Origin: Terriglobia bacterium
GTDB lineage: Bacteria > Acidobacteriota > Terriglobia > JAJPHL01
NCBI GenBank assembly: GCA_021325275.1
Contig: JAJPHL010000065.1
Coordinates: forward strand, 1-64,000
Length of the DNA stretch: 64,000 bases
Reading direction: 5' to 3'
In this document: positions 8,893-17,085 of the stretch, piece by piece
Layout of the letters: each line of letters starts with the position of its first letter
Position numbering within the stretch: the stretch's first letter is position 1
Position numbers and translations under genes: made by a program
Notes under the pieces: model-generated
What the model saw: only the letters and a program-made list of their open reading frames with translations
What the model was told of the DNA's origin: nothing
The model's database searches: none

Positions 8893-10458
8893 TTATTTCG
8901 GTAACGCCGCCCTTAATGCGTCTTCCATTAGTTTCTCCGGCGCTTTCTTGCCGGTCCACAAACGAAATTGCTCGAAGGCTTGGGTTAAGAACATTTCTAC
9001 GCCGGAAATCACGTCGATACCTTTACGTTGAGCCAACCGCATCAAGCACGTTGTGGCGGGAGTGTAGACGGTTTCAAAGAGAATCCGCGTGTTCAACTCG
9101 TGCGGTTCGAAAAAACAGCCCGCGACATTTGGCGTCATGCCCAGCGGCGTGGTGTGGATCACGGCGTCGTAGCGTGTGCCGGCGAGCGACTCCCGCGTGA
9201 CAACTTCCGCACCCAACTCGCGCGCCAACTCCTGCGCTTTTTCCGCCGTGCGATTGACGATCGACACGCGGCAGCCCGCTTCGCCCAGCACCGTCACCGC
9301 GGCGCGCGCCGCCCCGCCGGCACCCGCGACCAGTACGCGCGCGCCCGCAAGTTTCAGGCGTTTTTGGAGTGGCCGCAGCAAGCCGATCGCGTCGGTGTTG
9401 TATGCTTTCCAAACGTCGCCACGCCGTACGAGCGTATTGGCAGCGCCGGCACGTTCCGCCGCAGGATCGCGCTCGTCGGCCGCGCGCGCCGCCGCTTCTT
9501 TGTGCGGCATGGTGATACTCAGTCCGGCGAGCCGTGACCGAAACGTCTCCCAGAAACTGACGAAGTCCGCGGCTTCACAGGCGACGTACGTTGCATCCAG
9601 CCCGCGATCGGCCAGCGCGACGTTGTGGATCACCGGCGATAGCGAATGTCCGATGGGATGGCCCACCACGGCGAAGACCCGCGTGCGCTTCCCGATGCGA
9701 TCGGCGCGATACAAGCCGCGCATCAACGTCGCGGGAATCTGCCCGATGCCCGGCACGCCGCTACGTAGTGCCGCGGCATATGTGAAGGGCGATCCTGCGG
9801 CCAGGCACATCACGCGCGTCGGCCGGCCGATTTCGCCCATCGTGAATGCGACCAAATGCCCCCGTCCGTGTGCCAAGAGATCCAGCACAGTGGCATTGTC
9901 CAAAGGATCGTTGGACTGCGTGACGAGTTTGTAATAATCGGCGGGAAAATGGTGCAAGCGCCCCAGCGCCATTTCCAGTCCCGCGGGCGTTTCGCGATAA
10001 TCGTGAAACGAAATCATTACCGGTGCGGCTTTACGCAGCGCGCGCACGGCCGCGTGGCCCAAGTGCTCCGCCGATTCAACCTCGAGATCGACGAGATTCG
10101 ATCCCGCGGCCGCGACCTCGCTGAGAATCTGTAACTGCTCTTCGGCCGATCCCGCGAATTTGCCGCCCGCAGCGATACTACGCAGCGTCACGATCAACGC
10201 GCAGCGCCGCCGGCGCAGGTCGCGCACCAAACGCGCCAGACCGCGAAGGTCCCGCCAAGCGGCGGGACGCAAGAAGTCGAGGCGGAGCTCGAGGAAGCGC
10301 TGCGCCGGCGTGATCCGGGCGATCTCGGCCAGCGCGGCGGCGCGCAGGCGATCAAGACTCGGTCCGGCGACCGTGACGCAGACCTTAGGCAAGCTCCGAG
10401 GCCCGAGGCCCGAGGTTCGAGTCGCTTTGCGGTGTCGATGGAGGAGACCCTCTGGCAT
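8893..10458 (-). CDS. aroDE: Fused 3-dehydroquinate dehydratase (type I) / shikimate dehydrogenase
   Basis: A 521-residue bifunctional enzyme for two consecutive steps of aromatic amino-acid synthesis. Residues about 23-235 are the class I dehydratase (KVCVTVAGPSL...; Schiff-base Lys probably in YYKLVT; loop FTMGEIGRPTRV). Residues about 245-515 are shikimate dehydrogenase: VVGHPIGHSLSPVIHN, catalytic Lys in ITMPHKEAA, NTD in YNTDAIGLL and the NADP loop VAGAGGAARAA. The ATG at 10458 is used. The first 22 residues come from repeat-like intergenic sequence, so a TTG at 10392, right before the enzyme domain, is a real alternative. Confidence 0.95.
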   Translation of the reverse strand: MPEGLLHRHRKATRTSGLGPRSLPKVCVTVAGPSLDRLRAAALAEIARITPAQRFLELRLDFLRPAAWRDLRGLARLVRDLRRRRCALIVTLRSIAAGGKFAGSAEEQLQILSEVAAAGSNLVDLEVESAEHLGHAAVRALRKAAPVMISFHDYRETPAGLEMALGRLHHFPADYYKLVTQSNDPLDNATVLDLLAHGRGHLVAFTMGEIGRPTRVMCLAAGSPFTYAAALRSGVPGIGQIPATLMRGLYRADRIGKRTRVFAVVGHPIGHSLSPVIHNVALADRGLDATYVACEAADFVSFWETFRSRLAGLSITMPHKEAAARAADERDPAAERAGAANTLVRRGDVWKAYNTDAIGLLRPLQKRLKLAGARVLVAGAGGAARAAVTVLGEAGCRVSIVNRTAEKAQELARELGAEVVTRESLAGTRYDAVIHTTPLGMTPNVAGCFFEPHELNTRILFETVYTPATTCLMRLAQRKGIDVISGVEMFLTQAFEQFRLWTGKKAPEKLMEDALRAALPK

Positions 10459-10595
10459 GGATACTAAGTCTTGTAGAATAACATATTTACGCCTCGATCG
10501 CGTGACGGGGGAGTATCAAGTTAATTACCAACGATTCCTCCTAATTCCCCATAGTTCCATTGACTCTTCAGTAGCGGTTTGCTACTTCTTGTAGC

Positions 10596-12248
10596 ATGAA
10601 GCCCTTAGCCGTACTGTGTTTACTCGTCCTTGGTCTGTCCGGCGGCCTAGCCGCGCAGGGCCAGATGTATTCCAGCCCCTCCGGTTTTTCGTTGTCCGTT
10701 CCGGACGGCTGGCAATTGCTCACCAAGGAAGGTCCGCCGCCCAGCCAAGACGTTACCGCGAAGACCAAGTTCAACCCGGCGCGCATGTCGGCCCTCGCCT
10801 ACAGCCCCACCGATCCGCACATCAACTTGAACGTGATCGTGTTGCAGGGCGCGATTCCCATGGACGACGACGCCGCCAAGGGCTATTCACAAATGTTGCA
10901 GGACCAATCGGCGCAAGCGGGCGTGGCGCTGCAAGCGTTCACAGTGGCGCGCCACAACTACGGCGGCCACAACGCGCTGCTGGCCGATTACGATATGGAT
11001 TTCAGCACCTCGAACGGTCCCAATCGCGACCTCGGCAAGGTGCATCAGTGGCAAGTAGTGTTTTCCGGAACCAGCAACACGTATGTTGTGACGTGCTCGG
11101 CGGGAACGGTCGCTTTTCCGACGCTCGCGCCGGTATTTGAACGGGTGTTGGCTTCCATGAATTATCCAGGCGCGATGTCCGCGCCGGCACTCTCGCCGAC
11201 GCTCGCGCCGGCCCCGGCGGCTGCGGCTCCGGCTCAGCCTGCGATGCAGTCAGCGCCGCAAGCCCCAGTTCAGGCCCCAACTCAAGCCCCAGCTCAAGCA
11301 ATGATGCAGCCCGTCGCAATGCAGCAGCCTGCCATGCAACCCGCCATGTCGCAAGAGATGGCGCCCGCACCGCAGCGCGTGGATTCCGGCGAAGGACTCC
11401 TGCCGCGTAAAGTTGGCGACGTTCGCGTGCGTCCGCCGCATCCGGTTCATATGTACACGCCCAAGGACGCCGACGTTTACTGCGCCGGGTTCATCACCAC
11501 CAAGCCGCCGGTCAGCGGACTTTACGTGATTTCGGGGGCGGAAGGTGGTTTGCAAGAAATCTTCACCGATCGCGACACGATTTACTTGAGCAAGGGCGCA
11601 GGCTACATCGTGCGTCCCGGCGGCGACTACATCTTGTTGCGCCCGATCATCGATCCCAACTACCGGGTGGAATGGTTCAAGGACCAGAACAAGCTCATCA
11701 AGAGTCTGGGCACGGTTTACACGGAAATCGGAACGATCCGCGTGGGCATCGTGCATGAATACGTGGCCACCGCCAAGGTAACGCATACCTGCGAGGAAAT
11801 CCAGCCGGGCGACATCGCCGTTCCTCTCGATCTGAAACCGACTCCTCCGGCGCCTACCGGTGTTTTCGATGAATTCGCGCCGGCCACCAACAAGAACGAC
11901 GGCCGAATCGTCACCGGGAAGAATTTTGAAGGCACGCTCGGCGCCGGCAAGACCGTGTATCTGAGCATCGGCGCCGAACAAGGTGTGGACGTGGGCCAGA
12001 ATTACCGCATCTTCCGGACGTTCGCCACCGCGTCGGGAGATCCCAATCGCGCGTACCTGGATCAGACGCCGCAAAAACTCTTCGGCATGCGCACGAACTA
12101 CAAGCTCTCGCAGAGCGAGCGCGATGTTTTGCCGCGCACGGTGCTCGGCGAACTGGTGATCCTCTCGGTGAACGGCCATTCGGCCACCGCGCTGATTACG
12201 ATGTCGGGCGCGGAGATTTTCCCGGGCGATCAGGTGGAATTGAAGTAG
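10596..12248 (+). CDS. Secreted protein with PsbP-like N-terminus and Pro/Gln/Ala-rich linker
   Basis: A 550-residue exported protein with signal peptide LAVLCLLVLGLSGGLAAQG. Residues about 25-190 look like a PsbP/DUF1795-type domain (YSSPSGFSLSVPDGWQLLTKE). Residues about 195-265 are a low-complexity linker of Ala-Pro-Gln-Met repeats. The C-terminal half has repeated beta-rich segments ending GHSATALITMSGAEIFPGDQVELK, resembling the C-terminal domain of FlgT-like cell-surface proteins. Its role is unknown; an envelope scaffold or binding protein is plausible. It is a single gene, divergent from aroDE. Confidence 0.75.
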   Translation: MKPLAVLCLLVLGLSGGLAAQGQMYSSPSGFSLSVPDGWQLLTKEGPPPSQDVTAKTKFNPARMSALAYSPTDPHINLNVIVLQGAIPMDDDAAKGYSQMLQDQSAQAGVALQAFTVARHNYGGHNALLADYDMDFSTSNGPNRDLGKVHQWQVVFSGTSNTYVVTCSAGTVAFPTLAPVFERVLASMNYPGAMSAPALSPTLAPAPAAAAPAQPAMQSAPQAPVQAPTQAPAQAMMQPVAMQQPAMQPAMSQEMAPAPQRVDSGEGLLPRKVGDVRVRPPHPVHMYTPKDADVYCAGFITTKPPVSGLYVISGAEGGLQEIFTDRDTIYLSKGAGYIVRPGGDYILLRPIIDPNYRVEWFKDQNKLIKSLGTVYTEIGTIRVGIVHEYVATAKVTHTCEEIQPGDIAVPLDLKPTPPAPTGVFDEFAPATNKNDGRIVTGKNFEGTLGAGKTVYLSIGAEQGVDVGQNYRIFRTFATASGDPNRAYLDQTPQKLFGMRTNYKLSQSERDVLPRTVLGELVILSVNGHSATALITMSGAEIFPGDQVELK

Positions 12249-12314
12249 CGTCCGGCGGGTTTTGGAACACGGAATAACACGGAGAACTACGGCCTCCGCC
12301 GGCTGAACCGCGGC

Positions 12315-12872
12315 TCATTCCCCGAAGATTTCCGCTGAGAATACTTGAATCCGCGCGCCCTCTCGCCACGCGCCTGCGGGAAGTCCCGCCTTGCGGCACG
12401 TTTCGTCGAGAAACTGCGTGACGCTCCAGTTTCGCGACGATGCCACTTGCGGCAAGAGCAATCCTCTGGCGAAATCGCGCGTGATCATCACACCGTCACG
12501 GCCGATAACGATTCCCGATTCCACCGCATCGGCCGCCACATCCAGAAACGGCGAGAGCACCGAGATCTCGATTTCAACTCCGGCGACTTCGTGCGGCATC
12601 AGAGGAGGGAATCGCGGATCGTGGAGCGCGGCATCGCACGCCGCTTGCGCCACGGCTTCGTCCAGCGGCAGGCGCGCCGCCGTCGATCCGATGCATCCAC
12701 GGAGATCGCCGTGCGCGTGCAAGCTCACGAAAACCGCGCCAGGTTCGCGCAATCGCTCGACAGATCCCGTTGGCGTTGAGGCGTGACCCTTGGCGGCGGC
12801 TTCGGTGATGGCGGCACGCGCGATTAATAGCAAGCGCCGGCGTTCGGCGTCGGTGAGCGCCGTGTCAGGCAT
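12315..12872 (-). CDS. AMMECR1/AmmeMemoRadiSam system protein A-like
   Basis: A 185-residue AMMECR1-domain protein. Conserved features are FVSLHAHGDLRGCIGSTAA (the family's RGCIG core), DPRFPPLMPHEV, IEISVLSPF, GRDGVMI and LLLPQVA. The ATG at 12872 is chosen because it opens directly into the domain. The frame stays open upstream only as an overlap with pgsA. It starts 2 bases after the pgsA stop, so the two are an operon. The biochemical activity of bacterial members is not settled, and the radical-SAM and Memo partners are not seen here. Confidence 0.88.
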   Translation of the reverse strand: MPDTALTDAERRRLLLIARAAITEAAAKGHASTPTGSVERLREPGAVFVSLHAHGDLRGCIGSTAARLPLDEAVAQAACDAALHDPRFPPLMPHEVAGVEIEISVLSPFLDVAADAVESGIVIGRDGVMITRDFARGLLLPQVASSRNWSVTQFLDETCRKAGLPAGAWREGARIQVFSAEIFGE

Positions 12873-12874
12873 TT

Positions 12875-13480
12875 TCAATCCTCGCGGCGGCGGCGTTGCC
12901 GGCGCAGCGCGCGCAGCAATTCCACCCGGCCTTTGCGCTGCTTCACTTCTTTGTCGACCGTCTTCCAGAAAGCCGCGAAGTAGAGCACCGCCGAAATCAG
13001 CGCGAGAATCACCACCAGGTAGAGCGAAATCTGCGCCACCCAGTAGGCGATGCGCACCAGCGGCACCAGCAACAGCGAGACGATGGCGACAATCTGCATC
13101 ACCATCTTGGTCTTGCCCCAATCGGACGCCGCGATCGTGGTGCCCGCCGCTTGCGCGATGCTGCGCAGTCCCGTCACCGCGAGTTCGCGCCCCACGATGA
13201 TCAACACCATCCACGCGGCGACTTGGCGCGTCTCCACCATCGCGATCAATACGGAGGACACCAGCAGCTTGTCGGCAATGGGATCAAGCAGCATGCCGAT
13301 GTTCGACACTTGTTTCAGGCGGCGCGCCAGATAGCCGTCGAACCAGTCGGTGGCGGCGGCCAATAGCACGATAGTCACGGCGATGATTTCCTTATGCGGA
13401 AACGTCTGCGTCAGCAACACCGTGAGCAGCAACGGCACAAGGAAGATTCGCGCCAGCGAAAGGGCATTGGGGAGATTCAT
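12875..13480 (-). CDS. pgsA: CDP-diacylglycerol-glycerol-3-phosphate 3-phosphatidyltransferase
   Basis: A 201-residue integral membrane enzyme making phosphatidylglycerol phosphate, the committed step to phosphatidylglycerol. The CDP-alcohol phosphotransferase signature D-G-x2-A-R-x8-G-x3-D-x3-D is intact (FDGYLARRLKQVSNIGMLLD, then PIADK). Several hydrophobic helices follow. The start is placed at the ATG opening MNLPNALSLARIFLVPLL, the normal N-terminus; an upstream GTG at 13513 would add 11 unrelated residues. A basic tail (RALRRQRRRR) ends the protein. The AMMECR1-like gene follows immediately. Confidence 0.93.
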   Translation of the reverse strand: MNLPNALSLARIFLVPLLLTVLLTQTFPHKEIIAVTIVLLAAATDWFDGYLARRLKQVSNIGMLLDPIADKLLVSSVLIAMVETRQVAAWMVLIIVGRELAVTGLRSIAQAAGTTIAASDWGKTKMVMQIVAIVSLLLVPLVRIAYWVAQISLYLVVILALISAVLYFAAFWKTVDKEVKQRKGRVELLRALRRQRRRRED

Positions 13481-13592
13481 CGCAACGTTTGATTCTGCGT
13501 ATGTTGCTACCAACTATAAAGCCGCGAGGGAACGCGAGTCAAACGCGCCTGGCCGTCACTCTGCCACGACACTCTGGAAACTGCCCCGCGCA

Positions 13593-13787
13593 TGTGCAAA
13601 ACCGCTGCTCTCTGATCCGCGAATTGCCCAGCAACTGTGCAAAATCGCACACTTCCCGCATCCACTGTGTTTTCAGTAGCTTACTGCCGAAATAGAGTCC
13701 CGATGGGCCGTGGAAAACAATTTCTTAATATTATGTTGGGAATCGGCTTGAGAGCGATTTCCACAGCCTTTTGCACAGCTTTCCACA
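13593..13787. promoter_or_regulatory. Cluster of DnaA-box-like 9-mers with an AT-rich stretch
   Basis: The 313-base gap between hflX and pgsA holds three exact TTTTGCACA sites, which fit TTWTNCACA: 13593-13601 and 13636-13644 on the minus strand, 13769-13777 on the plus. Close variants sit at 13709-13717 (CGTGGAAAA), 13757-13765 (ATTTCCACA) and 13779-13787 (CTTTCCACA). An AT-rich run (aacaatttcttaatattatg) lies at 13716-13735. This could be a DnaA-binding regulatory or titration site, or part of an origin. No dnaA, dnaN or other origin-linked gene is in the window. Confidence 0.4.
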
Positions 13788-13793
13788 GGGGTG

Positions 13794-15149
13794 TTAGCGC
13801 CTGTGCGAAGCTTTCGGCTTGCTGTTTTCCGGCGTAATAAAACGATTCAGCCGCGCGACAAGTGTCTGTGGCGCTTCTGCTTCCACCTCGACCGTCTTTC
13901 CCTTGTCGCGACGGCTGACAATACGCGCATTTTCGTAGAGCAAGGAGAGCGCCGCGCCTTCGCTGTACGGGAAACGAAAAGAAACCGTTTGAATCGGATC
14001 GCCGGGGATGCGCGCGTCGATCAACGCCAAGAGATTTTCGATGCCATCGCCGGAAAGCGCGGAAACCGCCGCGGAATCTTTTTCGGCGCCCGCGGTGCGG
14101 AGCAACTCGGCGCGTTCCTCTTCATTCAATTTGTCCGTCTTGTTCAGCACCATCAGGCACGGCTTGTCGGCGGCGCCCAATTCTTCCAGAACCAATCGCA
14201 CGTGGCGATCTTGTTCCTCGCGGCTTGGCGACGACGCGTCGGTGACGTGCAAGATCAGCGCCGCCTCGCGCACTTCTTCGAGCGTCGCACGAAATGCTTT
14301 CACGAGCGCGGTCGGGAGTCCGCGGATGAAGCCCACAGTGTCGGAGAGCAAGGCGCCTCGCCGCGACGGCAGATGCAGCGCGCGCATCGTGGGATCGAGC
14401 GTCGCGAACATGCGCGACGACGTCAGCACACTAGCCTGCGTCAGCCGGTTGAAGAGCGTCGATTTCCCGGCGTTCGTATATCCAACCAGCGCGACCGTGG
14501 GCAGCGGGACACCGCTACGTTTGGCGCGCTGCAGTGTGCGCGTCTGCCGCACGTGTTCGAGCGCTTCTTCGAGCGTGGCGATCCGCCGGCGAATCCGCCG
14601 GCGGTCAAGTTCGAGCTTTTGTTCACCGGGTCCGCGCGTGCCGATTCCGCCGCCGAGTCGCGAAAGGTCCTTGCCCTGACCACCGAGACGCGGCAGCAAG
14701 TAATTCAACTGGGCCAGCTCTACTTGCAACTGGCCTTCTCGCGTGCGGGCGTGACGCGCGAAGATGTCGAGGATCAGTTGCGTGCGGTCGATGACGCGGC
14801 AGTCGAGCGCGCCTTCGAGATTTCGTAATTGCGTCGGCGAAAGATCGGAGTCGAAGACGACGAGATCGGCGCTGAGGCCTTCCGCCAGGCCCTTCAGCTC
14901 ATCGAGCTTGCCGCGACCCACGAACGTGGCGGCGTCGGGCGCTTCGCGCTGCTGCAAGATGGAATCGAGCACCTCGGCGCCGGCGCCGGCCGCGAGTTCG
15001 CGCAATTCCTCGAGCGAATCTTCGGCCGTCTCGACCGAATGCGGCGCGCCCGCGGGTCCGCCTTTGCGACTTCTCCAGTTCACGCCGACAAGAATGGTTT
15101 TCTCCGGCGCCGGCGCGGTGCCTTTGAGGGAACGTCCCCGAGCGGAAAT
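13794..15149 (-). CDS. hflX: Ribosome-associated GTPase HflX
   Basis: A translational GTPase that splits or rescues stalled ribosomes under stress. Seen here: the HflX N-terminal domain with FVGRGKLDELK, the glycine-rich segment RLGGGIGTRGPGEQKLELDR, and the G domain with GYTNAGKSTLFN (G1), DTVGFIRGLP (G3) and LNKTDKL (G4). The first ATG/GTG-type start is GTG 15083, but the conserved ILVGV strand lies upstream of it in frame. I therefore place the start at an ATT codon at 15149, with AGGAGG exactly 7 bases upstream, overlapping the end of hfq. Length would be about 451 residues. Confidence 0.92.
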   Translation of the reverse strand: MSARGRSLKGTAPAPEKTILVGVNWRSRKGGPAGAPHSVETAEDSLEELRELAAGAGAEVLDSILQQREAPDAATFVGRGKLDELKGLAEGLSADLVVFDSDLSPTQLRNLEGALDCRVIDRTQLILDIFARHARTREGQLQVELAQLNYLLPRLGGQGKDLSRLGGGIGTRGPGEQKLELDRRRIRRRIATLEEALEHVRQTRTLQRAKRSGVPLPTVALVGYTNAGKSTLFNRLTQASVLTSSRMFATLDPTMRALHLPSRRGALLSDTVGFIRGLPTALVKAFRATLEEVREAALILHVTDASSPSREEQDRHVRLVLEELGAADKPCLMVLNKTDKLNEEERAELLRTAGAEKDSAAVSALSGDGIENLLALIDARIPGDPIQTVSFRFPYSEGAALSLLYENARIVSRRDKGKTVEVEAEAPQTLVARLNRFITPENSKPKASHRR

Positions 15150-15162
15150 GGCTAAGCCTCCT
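15147..15162 (-). promoter_or_regulatory. Shine-Dalgarno and probable AUU start of hflX
   Basis: On the minus strand AGGAGG (15162-15157) sits inside the last codons of hfq. Seven bases, including the hfq TAG, separate it from ATT (15149-15147). The hflX frame is open from this ATT through to GTG 15083, and no ATG, GTG or TTG lies between. The spacing is ideal, while GTG 15083 has no good ribosome site. AUU starts are rare (infC is the classic case) and often imply translational control. Confidence 0.55.
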
Positions 15163-15445
15163 GCGCGACGGGGCTGGCAGGCGGTTCAGCCGGCTTTTCG
15201 CCCGCAGCGTGCGCCAGATGCATCTTTTGCACCACCACTGTGGAGATGGCGTGCTTGTAGATCAACTGTTCCTGGTTGCCGCTTTCCAGAATCAGGGCGT
15301 ACTTGTCGAAGCTGCGGATGCGTCCGCTGAGTTTTACGCCGCTGACCAAGTAGATCGTCACTGAAAGCCGATCCTTGCGGGCGGCGTTCAGAAATGTGTC
15401 TTGGATTCCAGCGATCCCCTGCGCCTGTTTCTCGGCGTTATCCAT
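15152..15445 (-). CDS. hfq: RNA chaperone Hfq
   Basis: A hexameric Sm-fold RNA chaperone that pairs small RNAs with mRNAs. The Sm1 region reads [20 protein letters not shown] followed by [20 protein letters not shown], and the Sm2 motif YKHAIS is intact. A Pro/Ala/Glu-rich C-terminal tail of about 25 residues follows. I start at the ATG giving [10 protein letters not shown] (15445); an in-frame ATG four codons earlier (15457) is possible. It is coupled to hflX directly downstream, a classic pairing. The length, about 97 residues, is usual. Confidence 0.96.
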   Translation of the reverse strand: MDNAEKQAQGIAGIQDTFLNAARKDRLSVTIYLVSGVKLSGRIRSFDKYALILESGNQEQLIYKHAISTVVVQKMHLAHAAGEKPAEPPASPVAQEA

Positions 15446-15460
15446 TACCCCCATCATACC

Positions 15461-17005
15461 TTAGAAAATCTTCGCTAATCGCTCCAGCATCCCGTTCAGG
15501 TGCGCGGCGGTCTTGCGGACTTGGCTGGCGCGATCGGGAAGGCCCCTCATCTCGGTCTGCTGGGCGAAACGCTCCAACTCCTCGCTCGCATACCGGCCCT
15601 CGAAGAGCAGCCACACCAGCGAGTCGTAATGTTTCTTCCAGAGAAACTCAGTGGTGTCGCGTTTGTGCTCGTACACCACCCATTCGTTGGCGGCGGCCGC
15701 GCGGATCCCGAAAGCGTGGCGGATCTTGCGGGTGAACTCGGCGCGGAAACTGTCGTCGTTCTCGGCGAACTCCGCAGTCAAGGCGCGAAGTTCCCACTCC
15801 ATGGCGGGCATATTGCAATTGGGCAGGCGAAGCTGGACCACCGGAGTAATGGTTAGGGTCGCAACACTCTTGGCGATGGTCGCCAGCAAAACCTCCAAGT
15901 TGTGCGATTCCTGCTTCGGATCGAGGCCCATCTCGCGCATCTGCTCGCGTACCAAATCGCGATCGTCGAACTGAGGTCTGGTGTCGACATACATTTGCGA
16001 AGGCGCGGCCAAACCTCCGTAGGAAGCGGTGGGCGGGGCAAAGCGTCGCGGAGCCGGCGTCGAGGGCGTTTCCTCTTCCTCCTCCACCGGATCGTTCCAG
16101 CCGGGCGGAAGTTCCCGATCAGCCTTCCAGTTGGGCAGACTCGGCGGCTCGGGTTCGTCGTCAGTAGGTTCAGGAGCACGCGCGGGGGCGGGAATCGACG
16201 CGGCCGCCGCGGCAGATTGTGGTCGCGGAACGTTGGGTGCAGCGGGCGCGGGCGTCGCGGGAGCCTGTGCGGAAGGTTGTTCAGACGTCTCGGCGAGCTT
16301 TGCGAAGTCCATTGCCGCCAAGCGATATTCTTTGTGCGCCAACATCGCGCCGAGTTGCTCTCGCCGCGCGGTAGCCGCCGCAAACAGCGCGTTGAATCGT
16401 TGCCCGATGGCGAGATTGTAGGTGATGATCGCGGAGAGTACGCGCAGGTGGAAGAAATCCTGGTGCAATTCTTTTTTCAGCGCGCGTCCGCGGGTGGTGG
16501 CCTCGGAACGGTTCATCTCCTGGAAGGTGGTGAACTTCGACACCTCCTGAAGAATCTTGCCGAGACCTCCAATCAGCGCCCGGGTCTCAACTCCCAAGGG
16601 CGACACGTCAATGCCCGGGATAATCTCCGGCAACTCGTCGTCAACTTTTCCAGAAAACACGCCTTCGCGCTGGCGTTCCCGGAAGATGTGGGTGATCAGC
16701 CAGTCGGCACGTTCGCGATCATTGTCGGATCGCCGCTCCTTGCCCCAGAAGTATCGGACCAGGGCGGAGAGCGCGGCCTCGCTCGGCTCGATGTTGGTAA
16801 CCGCTGTGCGCAGAAGCGCGGGCATCGCGCAGTGATCCAGCAATCCGATCCAGGCCAGGACGCCTTCGTCGATCGGCGTGTCGCTAGCGGGATCGTCTAA
16901 TGCGGCCTTCACGATCGCCGGCAGAGGCAGCGGTCCACCGACCTGCTCCTCGGCGATCACCAGAAGAACTTGATGCACCGCAAACAACTCGCGCCTTGAG
17001 ATCAC
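15461..17005 (-). CDS. Uncharacterised 514-residue protein with Pro/Ala-rich linker
   Basis: I do not recognise this protein. Residues about 1-270 are a helical domain (HQVLLVIAEEQVGG..., ALSALVRYFWGKERRSD...). A disordered linker rich in Ala, Pro and Glu follows (about 275-365, with VEEEEETPSTPAP). A second helical domain occupies about 375-510 (MREMGLDPKQESHNLEVLL...). It has no signal peptide or membrane helix. The frame is open far upstream as a shadow of the neighbouring gene, so GTG 17005 is inferred from where protein-like composition begins. A TTG shortly after, preceded by AAGG, is an alternative. It is followed by hfq in the same direction. Confidence 0.7.
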   Translation of the reverse strand: MISRRELFAVHQVLLVIAEEQVGGPLPLPAIVKAALDDPASDTPIDEGVLAWIGLLDHCAMPALLRTAVTNIEPSEAALSALVRYFWGKERRSDNDRERADWLITHIFRERQREGVFSGKVDDELPEIIPGIDVSPLGVETRALIGGLGKILQEVSKFTTFQEMNRSEATTRGRALKKELHQDFFHLRVLSAIITYNLAIGQRFNALFAAATARREQLGAMLAHKEYRLAAMDFAKLAETSEQPSAQAPATPAPAAPNVPRPQSAAAAASIPAPARAPEPTDDEPEPPSLPNWKADRELPPGWNDPVEEEEETPSTPAPRRFAPPTASYGGLAAPSQMYVDTRPQFDDRDLVREQMREMGLDPKQESHNLEVLLATIAKSVATLTITPVVQLRLPNCNMPAMEWELRALTAEFAENDDSFRAEFTRKIRHAFGIRAAAANEWVVYEHKRDTTEFLWKKHYDSLVWLLFEGRYASEELERFAQQTEMRGLPDRASQVRKTAAHLNGMLERLAKIF

Positions 17006-17085
17006 GTTAAGATCGTATGAAATCGCGCTTGGAGCGTCAATGCGGTCGCCGGTGAAGTTCCGATGTTCTCGACAAATGACGGCGC

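Noticed and set aside
13481-13793. Definite chromosomal origin
   Set aside because: DnaA-box-like sites are present, but no dnaA, dnaN, gidA or other origin marker lies in the window, so only a cluster is reported.
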